Shown piece by piece: positions 16,710-24,051 of a stretch of 53,432 nucleotides of DNA. Location: positions 1-53,432 of the forward strand of contig NZ_JACHJK010000028.1 of the NCBI RefSeq assembly GCF_014203595.1, written 5' to 3'. The DNA comes from Streptomyces echinatus (GTDB lineage Bacteria > Actinomycetota > Actinomycetes > Streptomycetales > Streptomycetaceae). A program made the position numbers and the translations under genes. Position 1 is the stretch's first letter, and each line of letters starts with the position of its first letter. A model generated the notes under the pieces. The model was not told the DNA's origin. It did not search any database and worked only from the letters and a program-made list of their open reading frames with translations.

Positions 16710-17719
16710 GCGTACATCGCCCCTACCGCCTGCCGGGCCTGGTCAGCGAGCGTCACCGCAGTGCCCAGCCGGTTGTCGACGACCAGGTGCGGCACCGCCG
16801 GACGCGCATCCAGGTCGATCGTGGCCATGTACTCGTCCCACCGCTGCAGCTTCCATGCGTCCCGGGCCGCGGAACGGAATCCGATGTACTCGCGCATCGA
16901 CTCTTCATCACAACGGACCCACACTGGGAAGACATCGACTCCCATCGAGCTCGCGCGATTGGTCAGGCGCTGCATCCAGGCCGGGTCGGTCATCTCAGCG
17001 ATGAACGGGGCGGTCAAGACTGTGGAGATGCCGCACTTGATATTGGCCATGGCCGACTGCATCAGGCAGTCGTACTCCACCGGCCGGACCATTTGCCGGT
17101 AGAGATCGGTGTGCCGGTCGTTCGCGTCGCCGCCCAGTGCGACCAGGAGACGCTCTACCAGCGGGCGGGTGAGCGGGTCCTTGTCGAGCAACGGCCAGCC
17201 AGTGAGCTGAACGAAGAATCGGGCCAGCTCGGTCTTTCCGCTGCCGGCGAAGCCACCAACCAGGATGAGCACAGGGCGGTGGGGGTCGCCGCCCGTGTGC
17301 CGACGTTTCCACGCGTCGATGATTCGCTGCTGCAAGTCGAAGTGGTCCGCGTCGCTTGAGCCCGGTGCGATGCGATGAATCGCCCGCTCAACGGCCAAAA
17401 CGTGGGAACCATTGAGGCGGTCGTCCATCGGCGTGAGCGCGAAAGACGTCTCTTCCCCAGGAAGCGGACTGCGAAAGCCTAGGTCGGGCTCGGTGGCCCG
17501 GTAGAGAAGACAGTAGGCGCGCCGGTAATGGGGGCCTGGATAGACCTCGCCTTGCTCGTGCTGCCACAGAGTTTGTGGGTTCGCAGCAGGGATGCCCTTC
17601 AATTTGGCTCGCTCCGCAACGTCGCGGAGCCGCTCGCCCGCCGCCTCCAGGGTCAGTCCATGTGCTTCACGCTGTCCTCGCAGCTTGTCCGGCCTCCAAC
17701 CCGCGCGGTTCTTCCCCAC
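16706..17719 (-). CDS. HTH plus P-loop kinase fusion
   Basis: 337 aa. The GTG at 17719 has GGAGGAG eight bases upstream and is preferred to an ATG 24 bases further out with no ribosome site. The N-terminal 80 residues form an XRE-like helix-turn-helix (KLRGQREAHGLTLEAAGERL, ANPQTLWQHEQGEVYPG). The C-terminal 230 residues are a kinase of the zeta-toxin/AAA_33 type: Walker A GGFAGSGKTE, DKDPLTRPLVERLL, and a late DARPAVPHLVVDNR strand. Such proteins are widespread in Streptomyces without a known substrate. Fusion to a regulator suggests that it senses or modifies a nucleotide-like ligand. Confidence 0.82.
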   Translation of the reverse strand: MGKNRAGWRPDKLRGQREAHGLTLEAAGERLRDVAERAKLKGIPAANPQTLWQHEQGEVYPGPHYRRAYCLLYRATEPDLGFRSPLPGEETSFALTPMDDRLNGSHVLAVERAIHRIAPGSSDADHFDLQQRIIDAWKRRHTGGDPHRPVLILVGGFAGSGKTELARFFVQLTGWPLLDKDPLTRPLVERLLVALGGDANDRHTDLYRQMVRPVEYDCLMQSAMANIKCGISTVLTAPFIAEMTDPAWMQRLTNRASSMGVDVFPVWVRCDEESMREYIGFRSAARDAWKLQRWDEYMATIDLDARPAVPHLVVDNRLGTAVTLADQARQAVGAMYA

Positions 17720-17921
17720 CCGGCTCTCCTCCCTCGGCGTCATGGGCCTGACCCTAGGCCGCGTGCCTCAAATCCCATGTGTACGTGGATGTTGAAAACC
17801 CGTGAAGGGGTGCGTGGACAGGCCTCGACATGGCTCTGTGATGTTGCTTTCTGCGTACTGCCGATGTGATGGCCTCGACAGTTCGTCAGGTGGTGAATGA
17901 AGGGAGGCCACGTTGACTTGG

Positions 17922-18260
17922 TCAGTCTTTGTCGGCTTCAAGCCGTTCGAGGCGGCGCGTCAGGTCGGCCACCTTCTCCTCCAAGCGCTGAATTGCGAGG
18001 CTGCTCGAGTCTGCCACCGACTCGATCGCCGACTCGCGAATGTAGGAGCCTCGGCCCTGGTGGGAGTAGATGATGCCGCCAGCGCGGAGTTCAGCGAGCG
18101 CTCGCTGAACGGTCCCGGGGGCGACGTTATAGCGGTCTGCCAACTCCCGTGTGCTCGGCAGTTTGTCGTTGCTTGCCAGGCGGCCAAGCCGGACCTCGTC
18201 CTTCACGTCTTGCACGATGCGTTGGTATGGCTGCAGGTCCTCGGCCGTCATGAGCCACAT
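17922..18260 (-). CDS. GntR-family regulator
   Basis: 112 aa. The winged HTH shows KLPSTRELADRYNVAPGTVQ and ALAELRAGGIIYSHQGRGSY. The tail is a short Leu-rich coiled coil (IQRLEEKVADLTRRLERLE) instead of an effector domain, which suits dimerisation in the YtrA/plasmid-type small GntR group. GGGGTGG precedes the ATG by seven bases. A dyad at 18294-18350 directly upstream is a candidate operator. Confidence 0.88.
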   Translation of the reverse strand: MWLMTAEDLQPYQRIVQDVKDEVRLGRLASNDKLPSTRELADRYNVAPGTVQRALAELRAGGIIYSHQGRGSYIRESAIESVADSSSLAIQRLEEKVADLTRRLERLEADKD

Positions 18261-18293
18261 CGTAGAACCACCCCTTCGGTCTAGGCAGCTTCA

Positions 18294-18350
18294 CTAGCTT
18301 AGTTGACACAGTCGGATTCATGCTGCACTGTGTCATGGAACCTAGCTAAG
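18294..18350. promoter_or_regulatory. Candidate operator of the GntR regulator
   Basis: GACACAGT (18305-18312) and ACTGTGTC (18327-18334) form a perfect 8-bp dyad. It is flanked by the near-identical CTAGCTTAG (18294-18302) and CTAGCTAAG (18342-18350). The whole lies 34-90 bp before the GntR start, and the AT-rich letters contrast with the surroundings. The plus strand also contains TTGACA at 18303-18308, so a divergent promoter is possible. Confidence 0.6.
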
Positions 18351-18832
18351 TCGATTAGGTGGTGCCCGTCGGATCAATCGGTTCGAAGGGTGCGTTCCTT
18401 GAGAACTCCACAGCGTGATCCACCACACCTACGACGGCTGTGACCACACCAGCTGGGGTGAGTGGAGATCCGTCGTGAGGCGCTATCACCTCTGGTGGTG
18501 GCAGCCGGCACGCGTAGATCCGTCGGGCGCCCAACTTGGCGGCTTGGAGGGGTAAGACCCGCCAAGCGTTCATTACTGACGGGGAGCGCGGAGGGCCGAC
18601 ACCCCCACGACGCTAAAGAACGACGCGGCACACCTTCGATTGCGACGACTCGCCCGGACGGATCTCCCGGGCGGTGAGCGGTCCGCGTCTATCTGAGATC
18701 CGGCGCCCTTCCTGGGCGCCGCGCCGCCTTGCGGCCCTGTGCTGCCCGCCGTCGACCGCGCCTGGAGGGTTCGGTGGTCGGTGGAGTGCGCAGGACGCAC
18801 TGCCCCGCCGCGGTGCGGGGTCCGCACGCGAC
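18351..18832. other. Gap between GntR operator and transfer module
   Basis: No gene with a ribosome site. One minus-strand frame of 72 codons (18355-18573) is open but lacks any ribosome site. The right half is rich in short GC hairpins. Confidence 0.4.
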
Positions 18833-18862
18833 GAGCCCCCAGGGATGCAGCCCTGGGGGCTC
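18833..18862 (+). terminator. 12-bp hairpin before the 18899 gene
   Basis: GAGCCCCCAGGG (18833-18844) and CCCTGGGGGCTC (18851-18862) around a 6-base loop. It lies in the leader of the next gene, so it could be an attenuator as well as a terminator. Confidence 0.6.
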
Positions 18863-18898
18863 TGTTCGCGGTCTCCCGTCCGAGAGAGGACAGACCAC

Positions 18899-19186
18899 GT
18901 GCACAGCATCGCATTGCCCCGACTTCATCCGAGCGTGGACCACGAGATCGGGCCCCGTCGCCCTGGAGCCATCTACCAGAACGTCGACGGCCGCTTCGAG
19001 GTCCTCGCGTTGATCACGGACCCGGCCGATGCCGCGCAGTTGCTGCGCCGGGACGCCGCCCGGTGGGCGGTCATCGTCCGGGACACCCTCCGTCCCGACG
19101 CCCAGCCGTACGCAGTCGGCAGCGTCTGGACGGACAGCGACTACCTGATCCGCCCCGCGAAAGACACCTACGCACCTGCTGCCTGA
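18899..19186 (+). CDS. Small plasmid hypothetical protein
   Basis: 95 aa from a GTG with AGAGAGGA nine bases upstream. A natural globular composition: PGAIYQNVDGRFEVLALI, DPADAAQLLRRDAARWAV, and YAVGSVWTDSDYLI. Strand-helix-strand character, no known domain. Similar proteins sit at the start of transfer-type gene strings in Streptomyces plasmids. First gene of the 18.9-29.2 kb rightward string. Confidence 0.68.
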   Translation: MHSIALPRLHPSVDHEIGPRRPGAIYQNVDGRFEVLALITDPADAAQLLRRDAARWAVIVRDTLRPDAQPYAVGSVWTDSDYLIRPAKDTYAPAA

Positions 19187-19195
19187 GACCCGCCA

Positions 19196-19303
19196 CGGTC
19201 CGTCTCCCGCCCACCAGAGCAGAACAGGGCGGGAGACGGGCCGTGGCTGGCCGCCCGGCCAGTCACGGTGACGGCCCCGGAAGGTGAGAGCTCCGGGGCC
19301 GTC
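19196..19303 (+). terminator. Two hairpins between coupled genes
   Basis: CGGTCCGTCTCCCGCCC near 19196-19212 pairs, with one mismatch, with 19228-19244. GACGGCCCCGGA (19270-19281) pairs perfectly with 19292-19303. The second one ends 26 bases before the next start, so it may act as an attenuator. Confidence 0.5.
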
Positions 19304-19329
19304 TGTGATCAAGAAAGCGAGAACCTCTC

Positions 19330-19677
19330 TTGAACACGACGACGATGATCACACGCCCGGAGCGCCAGGCGCCACAGTCCGACGACAGGTTCGTCCGGGT
19401 CCTGGACGCGGTCAACTCCCACCGCACCCCCCGCCCGGCCCGCCGGGCACGCGCAGTCGAGCCCGGTCCCGCGCTCGGCGCCCATCTTCTGGCCGTCGTC
19501 CGCGCCCAGGACGCCGCGATCCCGGCCGACCGCCGCGCCCCGCGCACGGTCGCCGAGATGCGCGCCCGCCTCACCGCGCTGACCGAGGACGAGCAGGACG
19601 CGTGCGGGCTGTGCGGCTACTGGCAGTGCCGCTGTGCCCAGGGACGCGCCCAGATGACAGGAACGGCGGTGGCCTGA
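19330..19677 (+). CDS. Small protein with Cys-rich end
   Basis: 115 aa from TTG; an ATG five codons later is an alternative. The N-terminal half is basic and Pro/Arg-rich. The C-terminal part has DEQDACGLCGYWQCRCAQG, a compact set of four Cys that could bind zinc. Its TGA overlaps the ATG of the next 25-codon gene (TGATG). Confidence 0.6.
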   Translation: MNTTTMITRPERQAPQSDDRFVRVLDAVNSHRTPRPARRARAVEPGPALGAHLLAVVRAQDAAIPADRRAPRTVAEMRARLTALTEDEQDACGLCGYWQCRCAQGRAQMTGTAVA

Positions 19678-19754
19678 TGACCGACGAGGAACGCGCCGAG
19701 CTGTCCCGCAAGGTGAAGGACCGCAACGACGAGTCGGAGAAACGCCCGAAATGA
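19677..19754 (+). CDS. 25-residue highly charged peptide
   Basis: Starts inside the previous stop (TGATG) and begins MTDEERAELSRKVKDRN. It is a single charged amphipathic helix. The stop overlaps the ATG of the next gene (AAATGAGG). Stop-start overlap on both sides argues for real translation; function unknown. Confidence 0.55.
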   Translation: MTDEERAELSRKVKDRNDESEKRPK

Positions 19755-19957
19755 GGCAACCCCTCATAGACGCGGCCCGGGTGGCGCAGCAACGCGCCGC
19801 CCGCGCCGCCTCCGCAGTCGGTCCCGCGCATCCCCTGGCACGTCTGCTGCTGACGGCTGCCGGCCTGGCGGCCGTCACGGCGTGGGACGCCGGGCATCGC
19901 GTCACCGACCTCCACCCCGCCCGCCGGCACCACCGAGAAAGACCGGCCCGTGCCTGA
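19751..19957 (+). CDS. Small helical protein
   Basis: 68 aa, start overlapping the previous stop. It has an Ala-rich helix with a moderately hydrophobic section (ARLLLTAAGLAAVTAWDAG) that could be membrane-associated, then an Arg/His-rich tail. It overlaps the next start (19950) by eight bases. Confidence 0.5.
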   Translation: MRQPLIDAARVAQQRAARAASAVGPAHPLARLLLTAAGLAAVTAWDAGHRVTDLHPARRHHRERPARA

Positions 19958-20135
19958 CGACCTGTACCAGCGCTACCAGGCAGCGCACCGCGCGTATGAA
20001 TCGCACGCCGACTCCTGCGACGCCGCCTGCACACGCGACACCCCGCAATGCCGGGCCGGTCATGGCCTGTTCGCGTCGTTCGCCCGGCTGCAAGACGCCT
20101 ACCTCACCCGACTCAAGCAGCGCCGTACACGCTGA
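19950..20135 (+). CDS. Small Cys-containing protein
   Basis: 61 aa from GTG inside the previous gene's end. DLYQRYQAAHRAYESHADSC, then CDAACTRDTPQCRAGHGLF: three or four Cys and two His in a compact helical protein, possibly metal-binding. Streptomyces plasmid proteins of this look are common and uncharacterised. Confidence 0.58.
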   Translation: MPDDLYQRYQAAHRAYESHADSCDAACTRDTPQCRAGHGLFASFARLQDAYLTRLKQRRTR

Positions 20136-20160
20136 CCACCCGCTCTGGAGGAGTTTCCAA

Positions 20161-20658
20161 ATGATCGCTGTCGTCAGTGCCCGCACGCTTCGCGGGTTAC
20201 GCGAGAGCACGCGTGAGGCCGAGGAGATGGCCGACGCCGCCCTGGCCGAGGCCGAACGGTCCCGGCAGGAAGCCGAGCGCGCCACGGATTCCGCGATTCG
20301 CGCGGAGACCGCGCTGGAGGAATTGCGCGCCTCGCTCGCCCGTACGATCGCCGACGCCGCCAGGGCGGAGGGCGAGCTGGCGGCCCTACGCGCCCAGTCT
20401 TTCCTGGACACCGAGGACCGGCAGGCGCTGCGGACACTGCTGCGCATGACCCGGAGGCAGACACAGACCGACCGCGTCTACGCCCTCTTTCGCAGCGGTG
20501 ACCTGCACAGCGTGCACACCACCTTGGACGCGGCGGAGTCCGCTGCCGAGGCTGAGGGAGCACCCCGCTCGGGATGGACGGTCCTCGCCCCCGACACAGC
20601 TCCTCCGGCCTGTGAAGTCCTGTGGCGCGTACAACGGCTCCCTCTCAGTTCCCAGTGA
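20161..20658 (+). CDS. Coiled-coil protein with C-terminal globular part
   Basis: 165 aa; GGAGGAG precedes the ATG. The first half is a continuous Ala/Glu/Arg coiled coil (about residues 15-80). The second half has RQTQTDRVYALFRSGDLHSV and GAPRSGWTVLAPDT, natural but unrecognised. Part of the transfer-type string. Confidence 0.65.
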   Translation: MIAVVSARTLRGLRESTREAEEMADAALAEAERSRQEAERATDSAIRAETALEELRASLARTIADAARAEGELAALRAQSFLDTEDRQALRTLLRMTRRQTQTDRVYALFRSGDLHSVHTTLDAAESAAEAEGAPRSGWTVLAPDTAPPACEVLWRVQRLPLSSQ

Positions 20659-20786
20659 GCACCGCCAACGTCTGTTGGCTGCCGACCCGCCCGGCCCCGC
20701 CGCTCGTCTCGACGCGGCGGGGCCGGACGCGGTCCAGGGGAGCCAAACAGCGGCCCGCCAGTGAGCAGACCGGAAGGACCAACGCC

Positions 20787-20855
20787 ATGTCCGACAAACA
20801 GCCAGAGAAGAAGTCCCGCGTCCGCATCAACCTCGGTGAACGCGAGCCCAAGTAG
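20787..20855 (+). CDS. 22-residue basic peptide
   Basis: MSDKQPEKKSRVRINLGE and so on, with GGAAGGA at a good distance from the ATG. A strong hairpin directly follows. Similar very short basic peptides occur in Streptomyces plasmid gene strings, so I list it despite its size. Confidence 0.5.
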   Translation: MSDKQPEKKSRVRINLGEREPK

Positions 20856-20863
20856 CCCGACCA

Positions 20864-20906
20864 CCGTTCGCCTGGCCAGCGCAGCTTGCGGCGGCCAGGC
20901 GAACGG
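20864..20906 (+). terminator. 14-bp hairpin
   Basis: CCGTTCGCCTGGCC (20864-20877) and GGCCAGGCGAACGG (20893-20906), perfect. The core (CGCCTGGCC/GGCCAGGCG) recurs in a hairpin near 52555-52585. Confidence 0.7.
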
Positions 20907-21015
20907 TCAGCGGAAGTCCAGCAAAGGCACCGCCCACACCCCTGTGCCCCTTGGAGGCATTCATGCGCACCCGGCCCTGCTGCAGCCCACCGGGCCGACC
21001 CGTCAGCCCCGCTCC

Positions 21016-21205
21016 TTGTGCCTGCACACCCCGCCCTGCCCGACCGCGCAGAGCGCGGACGCCGAGGCCGCCCGCGTGGTGACCGGCCACCCGGAGCAGG
21101 ACTGGAGCCTGCTCTGCAACGGGGTCCTCGTCTTCGAGGACACCGGTGAACTTGCGGCCCGACGGACAGGTCATCGCCTCGCACCGACCGGCCGTCGCGG
21201 ACTGA
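21016..21205 (+). pseudogene. DUF5999 protein gene with one-base frameshift
   Basis: From TTG the frame reads LHTPPCPTAQSADAEAARVV, EQDWSLLCNGVLVFEDTGEL, as in DUF5999 proteins. It then departs from the family. After the GAACTTGCGG at 21149-21158 the expected ending (PDGQVIASHRPAVAD, stop at 21203) is present in the neighbouring frame. Removing one T (21152/21153) restores it. It is either a recent mutation or a base-calling error. No good ribosome site precedes the TTG. Confidence 0.68.
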
Positions 21206-21308
21206 GCTTCATCCCCACTCGCCGCTGTTTCGGGCGCAGCCGCTCGCGTTTCGGGAGCAGCCCCCGCCGTTTCGGGCCCACACCGACCACCCCCTGAGGA
21301 GATCTCCG

Positions 21309-23030
21309 GTGAGCATCACCGACCTGCCGCGACCCGCCGCGTACGGGACCCCCACTTCGGCCCCGCCCGCCCCCGTTTCGGGACCAGCGGCCCCCGCTTC
21401 GGCGGCACCCGACACCGCTTCGGGAGCACCGAAGCGGAACCCGATCACACCCCCGGCCCCCACCGGCCGCGACCGCCTGATGACGGCCCTGTCGGCAGTC
21501 GCGGCTGGCGGCGGGATGCTCGTGGGAGTCATCGGGTTCGCAATGTCCTACAGCACCCTGTCCGCGGTGGCCCTGGCCTGGGGATTCAGCGCCAGGCTGG
21601 CACCCTGGTTCCCGGTCGGCGTGGACGCCTCGATCATCGCGTTCCTCGCGCTCGACCTGTACCTCATCCGCAAGTGCACGCCGTGGCCGCTGCTGCGCCT
21701 GGCGGCACACGCCATGACCGGTGCAACCGTGTGGTTCAACGCCAGCTCACAGGGCGAGATCGTGGCCGACCCGGTCCGGGCTGCCAGCCACGGCGTCATG
21801 CCGGTCCTCTTCGTGATCGGCGTGGAGGCCGCCCGCCGCCTGATCATCCAGAAAGCGCAGCTCGAAGCCGGTACGGCCACCGACCGCATCCCGCTGCACC
21901 GCTGGGTCCTCGCCCCCATCGACACCCCCCGCTTCTATCGCCGGATGCGCCTGCACGGGATCCGCTCCTACCCGGAGATGATCCGCCGCCAGCAGGACCT
22001 CACCGCCTACGAACAGTGGCTCAAGCGCAAGCACCGCGGCGACCTGAGCAAGGCGAGCGACGACGAGAAGCTGCCGATGACGATGGCCGCCCACGGCTAC
22101 ACCGTCGCCGAGGCGCTCGCGCTGCCCGAGAAGCAGACCCGCGAGGCCGAGGCCAGGGCGGAGGAAGCCGAGCGCCGCCGGCTCGACGCGGCCACGCGCC
22201 GGGAGCGCGCGCACAAGAAGGCCGAGGCCGACCGGCTGGAGGCCGACGGCGAACTGGAAGCCGTCCGCGCCCGCGTGGAGGGCGAGACGGCCCAGGCCCG
22301 CGCCCACGCCCGGGCCCAGGCCAGCGCCGCCGAGCGAGCGGCAGAACTAGAGGAGGCAGCGCTGGAGACGGCCGTCATCGCCGAGGCCCGCGCCCGCGAG
22401 GCCGAGGCCCAGCGCAAGACGGCCCAGGAACGCCAGGCGCAGGCCGCCGCCGAAGCGCGCGCGGCCGAACTGGAGAGCCTGGCCGCACGCAAGCGGAAGG
22501 AGGCGGCCGAAGCCGACCAGGCTGCCGCAGCGGAAGACCGCGCGATCGAGACAGCCACCATCGCCGAAGCCCGCAGGCGCGCCGCCGAAGCCGACCAGGC
22601 CGCCGCCGAAATGGAGCAGGCCGCTGCCGAAACGCGGCGCCGCGCGGCCGAAGCGGACCGGCTCGCCACGGAGGAGGCCGAGCGCCAGGCGCTCGCCGCC
22701 GCCCGAATCCAGGACGCCCGCAAGCACGAGGCCGACACCGAACTCGCCGCTGCCGAAACGAGGCTCGCCGCCGCCGAAACCGAGCGGCGCGCGGTCGAAG
22801 CTGAGGACCAGGCGCGGCTGAGCCCCCGCGAGCGTGCGGTGCGCAAGGTCGCGCGGCTGGCTCTCGCCAACCACTTCATCCCGATCGGCGAGGCGGACGC
22901 CCTGCAGCGGGAAGTGGCCCGCTGCGTGCCGCTGGCGGCCATCCAGGACGCCCTGCAGGTCAGTCCCGCCACCGCGTCCGAGTACCGGCAGGAAGCCGCC
23001 GCCCTGCTCGCCGGCGGCTACCGGTCCTGA
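21309..23030 (+). CDS. DUF2637 membrane/coiled-coil protein
   Basis: 573 aa, GTG with GAGGAG upstream. After a Pro/Ala-rich head come four membrane segments (about residues 57-93, 97-121, 130-145, 155-175), the DUF2637 pattern. A coiled coil of roughly 260 residues rich in AEA/EAD heptads follows, then a C-terminal HTH-like domain (AIQDALQVSPATASEYRQEA). DUF2637 proteins are typical of Streptomyces conjugative plasmids and are often called Spd-like (spread) proteins. This version could tether DNA at the membrane through its HTH end. Confidence 0.85.
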   Translation: MSITDLPRPAAYGTPTSAPPAPVSGPAAPASAAPDTASGAPKRNPITPPAPTGRDRLMTALSAVAAGGGMLVGVIGFAMSYSTLSAVALAWGFSARLAPWFPVGVDASIIAFLALDLYLIRKCTPWPLLRLAAHAMTGATVWFNASSQGEIVADPVRAASHGVMPVLFVIGVEAARRLIIQKAQLEAGTATDRIPLHRWVLAPIDTPRFYRRMRLHGIRSYPEMIRRQQDLTAYEQWLKRKHRGDLSKASDDEKLPMTMAAHGYTVAEALALPEKQTREAEARAEEAERRRLDAATRRERAHKKAEADRLEADGELEAVRARVEGETAQARAHARAQASAAERAAELEEAALETAVIAEARAREAEAQRKTAQERQAQAAAEARAAELESLAARKRKEAAEADQAAAAEDRAIETATIAEARRRAAEADQAAAEMEQAAAETRRRAAEADRLATEEAERQALAAARIQDARKHEADTELAAAETRLAAAETERRAVEAEDQARLSPRERAVRKVARLALANHFIPIGEADALQREVARCVPLAAIQDALQVSPATASEYRQEAAALLAGGYRS

Positions 23031-23052
23031 TCACCGTCCGGCATCAACAGTG

Positions 23053-23083
23053 AGGGCCAGCCCGCGGCAATCGGGCTGGCCCT
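23053..23083 (+). terminator. 12-bp hairpin after the DUF2637 gene
   Basis: AGGGCCAGCCCG (23053-23064) and CGGGCTGGCCCT (23072-23083), 7-base loop, followed by TCGCTGT. A terminator or attenuator. Confidence 0.65.
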
Positions 23084-23145
23084 TCGCTGTCGACTGCCGG
23101 AAGCAGTCAGCAGCCCCACCAGTACACCAGGAGGGAATCCCCGCC

Positions 23146-23619
23146 GTGAACAGCACCAACGACCCGAATCACTCCCCGCTGCGCGACGTCGCGCAGAGCC
23201 CGGAGGCAACCGCCCGGTACCTGGCCGACGTGCAGCGGGTCCTGCTGGACATCGGCAGGAACCTGGAGACCCTCGCGATCGAGACCCGCGTGCACTGCCG
23301 GGGCGCGCACGTGGACGGCGACCGCTGGTACCACGCCCGGCTGCGGGCCCTGCCCGTCGAAAAGGCCCTCAAGGACGTCCTCAGGCACGTCAATGGCCTG
23401 ACCGAGGGCCTGGAAAAGACCGCCTACAAGCGGAATTCCTTTGCCGACGAGGTCAAGAACCTCCCCGGAAAACGAAAGGAAAAGGAGCTGGAAAGGAAGC
23501 GTAAGAAGAACCCGCAGCCGCTCCAGGCTGTAAATCCGCCGCAGCAGGGTGCACAGGGCCATAATCTCGGTTATGGTGGTCCTACGTCGATTTACGACAT
23601 GGGTCGGGAGTCGGCTTGA
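23146..23619 (+). CDS. Plasmid hypothetical protein with basic coiled region
   Basis: 157 aa from GTG, with AGGAGGG upstream. Helical N-terminal domain (EATARYLADVQRVLLDIGRN), central DGDRWYHARLRALPVEKALK, and a Lys-rich stretch (KRKEKELERKRKKNPQ). Start of the next gene overlaps its stop. Confidence 0.65.
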   Translation: MNSTNDPNHSPLRDVAQSPEATARYLADVQRVLLDIGRNLETLAIETRVHCRGAHVDGDRWYHARLRALPVEKALKDVLRHVNGLTEGLEKTAYKRNSFADEVKNLPGKRKEKELERKRKKNPQPLQAVNPPQQGAQGHNLGYGGPTSIYDMGRESA

Positions 23620-23924
23620 ACCGCCCCCTCAGCAGCGCGGAACGCTCCGCAGAGCGGCGCCAGAACTGGCTGAAGGAAGAGGCGAAGAAAGCCCGCGAAT
23701 CTCGCGGCGAGGCAGGGCAGATGGAATTCTGGCTCCGCCTGGCACGATCCCGAATGGCCAAGGACGTTAAAGCCGGTCGCGGCGACGTCCACTCCGGATT
23801 CGCACTGATCTGCCGCCTGTTCATCACGGCGATGGACCAGCGCGTGGAGGGCGACGGACGGATCTGGAACGACCTGCTGAGATACGCGGAGCAGGTCGTG
23901 GCGAAGCATCCCCCGCGTCACTGA
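23616..23924 (+). CDS. Plasmid hypothetical protein
   Basis: 102 aa from TTG overlapping the previous stop (TTGA). Helical and basic N-terminus (ERRQNWLKEEAKKARESRG), then MEFWLRLARSRMAKDVKAG and FALICRLFITAMDQRV. No domain recognised. Coupled to the preceding gene; both likely serve transfer. Confidence 0.62.
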   Translation: MNRPLSSAERSAERRQNWLKEEAKKARESRGEAGQMEFWLRLARSRMAKDVKAGRGDVHSGFALICRLFITAMDQRVEGDGRIWNDLLRYAEQVVAKHPPRH

Positions 23925-23938
23925 ACGTCACCAGCGAA

Positions 23939-23963
23939 GGCCCCGCCGGGCTCCGGCGGGGCC
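23939..23963 (+). terminator. GC hairpin with 3-base loop
   Basis: GGCCCCGCCGG/CCGGCGGGGCC with loop GCT, directly after the 23924 stop. Confidence 0.7.
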
Positions 23964-23978
23964 TCCCGCGCGTAAAGC

Positions 23979-24008
23979 GTGCACACGTGCACGTGCACAC
24001 GCGTGCAC
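23979..24008. repeat. Four GTGCAC palindromes
   Basis: GTGCAC at 23979, 23987, 23993 and 24003 within 30 bases, alternating purine-pyrimidine almost throughout. It lies 44 bp before the 721-aa protein gene. It could be an operator or an unusual DNA structure (Z-prone). Confidence 0.5.
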
Positions 24009-24051
24009 ACAAGAGCCCACGCTCTGTCAAGTCCCAGGAGGGAGGCGCACC

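Noticed and set aside
18355..18573. 72-codon minus-strand frame after the GntR operator
   Set aside because: Composition is passable but there is no ribosome site and no neighbour logic.
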